Shown here one piece after another: positions 63,626 through 64,000 of a stretch of 64,000 nucleotides of DNA. The notes beneath the pieces are model-generated. The model saw nothing but the letters and a program-made list of their open reading frames with translations, was not told where the DNA came from and did no database searches. Made by a program: the position numbers and the translations under genes. The stretch is from Anoplopoma fimbria (taxonomy: Eukaryota; Chordata; Actinopteri; Perciformes; Anoplopomatidae). The DNA is taken from the NCBI RefSeq assembly GCF_027596085.1, contig NC_072465.1:10340553-10404552 (forward strand), in the 5' to 3' direction. Within the stretch, counting starts at the first letter, position 1; every line of letters starts with the position of its first letter.

Positions 63626-64000
63626 AGACCTTGCACTAGTCATCAAGGAATGAATCCTCTTTAGATCTACATGGCTGGGATTGCTGGAGGGTGATATCAC
63701 TCTGCTCCACCAAACCTTGTGGAGGATATAAACACTGATCCACCACATAGCTCTCAGATTGGCGGACCCGCCAAAGCAAAACAAAGAGAAGCCCTGTGGT
63801 CTGATCCATTACCGAAAAACCCAAATGAAAACTAATTTACATTGATATCATCTCCCATATCTTATCAATGGAAAAATGTTTCAATAATGTGTCCTTTTAA
63901 AAGCTGTGATAATATCAAGCTCAGTGCTCTATATGCATAGAAACACAGACTATTGCAAGCAGCACTACTGCATGATTGTGTTTTTGCAACCTTGAAATGC

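Larger units (their letters stand above)
61359..64000 (+). other. fbln2: fbln2 intron 8, runs off the window
   Basis: I searched for a DxNEC/DxDEC-type EGF exon with flanking AG/GT on the + strand and found none, so the rest of the gene is downstream. The intron contains a TTAA MITE and one or two copies of dispersed repeat A. Nothing is recognised in 61359-61950, 62840-63465 and 63630-64000. Confidence 0.75.

Overview
This window looks like teleost fish nuclear DNA. It is A+T-rich non-coding sequence with fish-type Tc1, hAT, L2-like LINE, tRNA-SINE and MITE insertions, many CA/TG microsatellites, and one vertebrate gene split by introns. There is no bacterial, plasmid or viral organisation. 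The species cannot be named from the sequence alone.

The only host protein-coding gene I can support is fibulin-2 (fbln2), on the + strand and running off the right edge. I read a non-coding first exon (ending 18822), a 5'UTR/start exon (21357-23292, ATG at 21465), and six further coding exons at 48945-49068, 49863-49992, 50959-51148, 55468-55677, 57625-57738 and 61257-61358. All splice junctions are GT-AG and all phases join in one open frame. The product is a secreted matrix glycoprotein: signal peptide, Cys-rich N subdomain, long acidic Cys-free N subdomain, three anaphylatoxin-like modules, one calcium-binding EGF module, a linker, and a second EGF-like module. The remaining EGF modules and the fibulin C-terminal domain lie beyond position 64000.

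Layout: 1-18500 is gene-free flank holding a decayed Tc1 element (1-1408), an hAT remnant with a perfect 8-bp target duplication (1968-2972) inside a roughly 50-bp tandem array, a 27-bp minisatellite (5695-6586) and a TTAA-flanked MITE (12524-12893). 18500-21356 is the promoter, first exon and intron 1. Intron 2 (about 25.7 kb) holds a MITE with nuclear-receptor half-sites, a nested Tc1/SINE, a LINE inserted into another repeat, a 23-bp minisatellite full of CAGCTG E-boxes, and two CpG-richer patches. The remaining introns hold more copies of one dispersed repeat family, a LINE 3' end and a second TTAA MITE.

I found no new multi-gene system. The observations most worth checking are an uninterrupted (TG)54 tract sitting directly on the exon-4 splice acceptor of fbln2, a tandem acceptor at exon 3, an upstream ORF in the fbln2 leader, the E-box minisatellite, and the MITE carrying ERE and DR1 palindromes.
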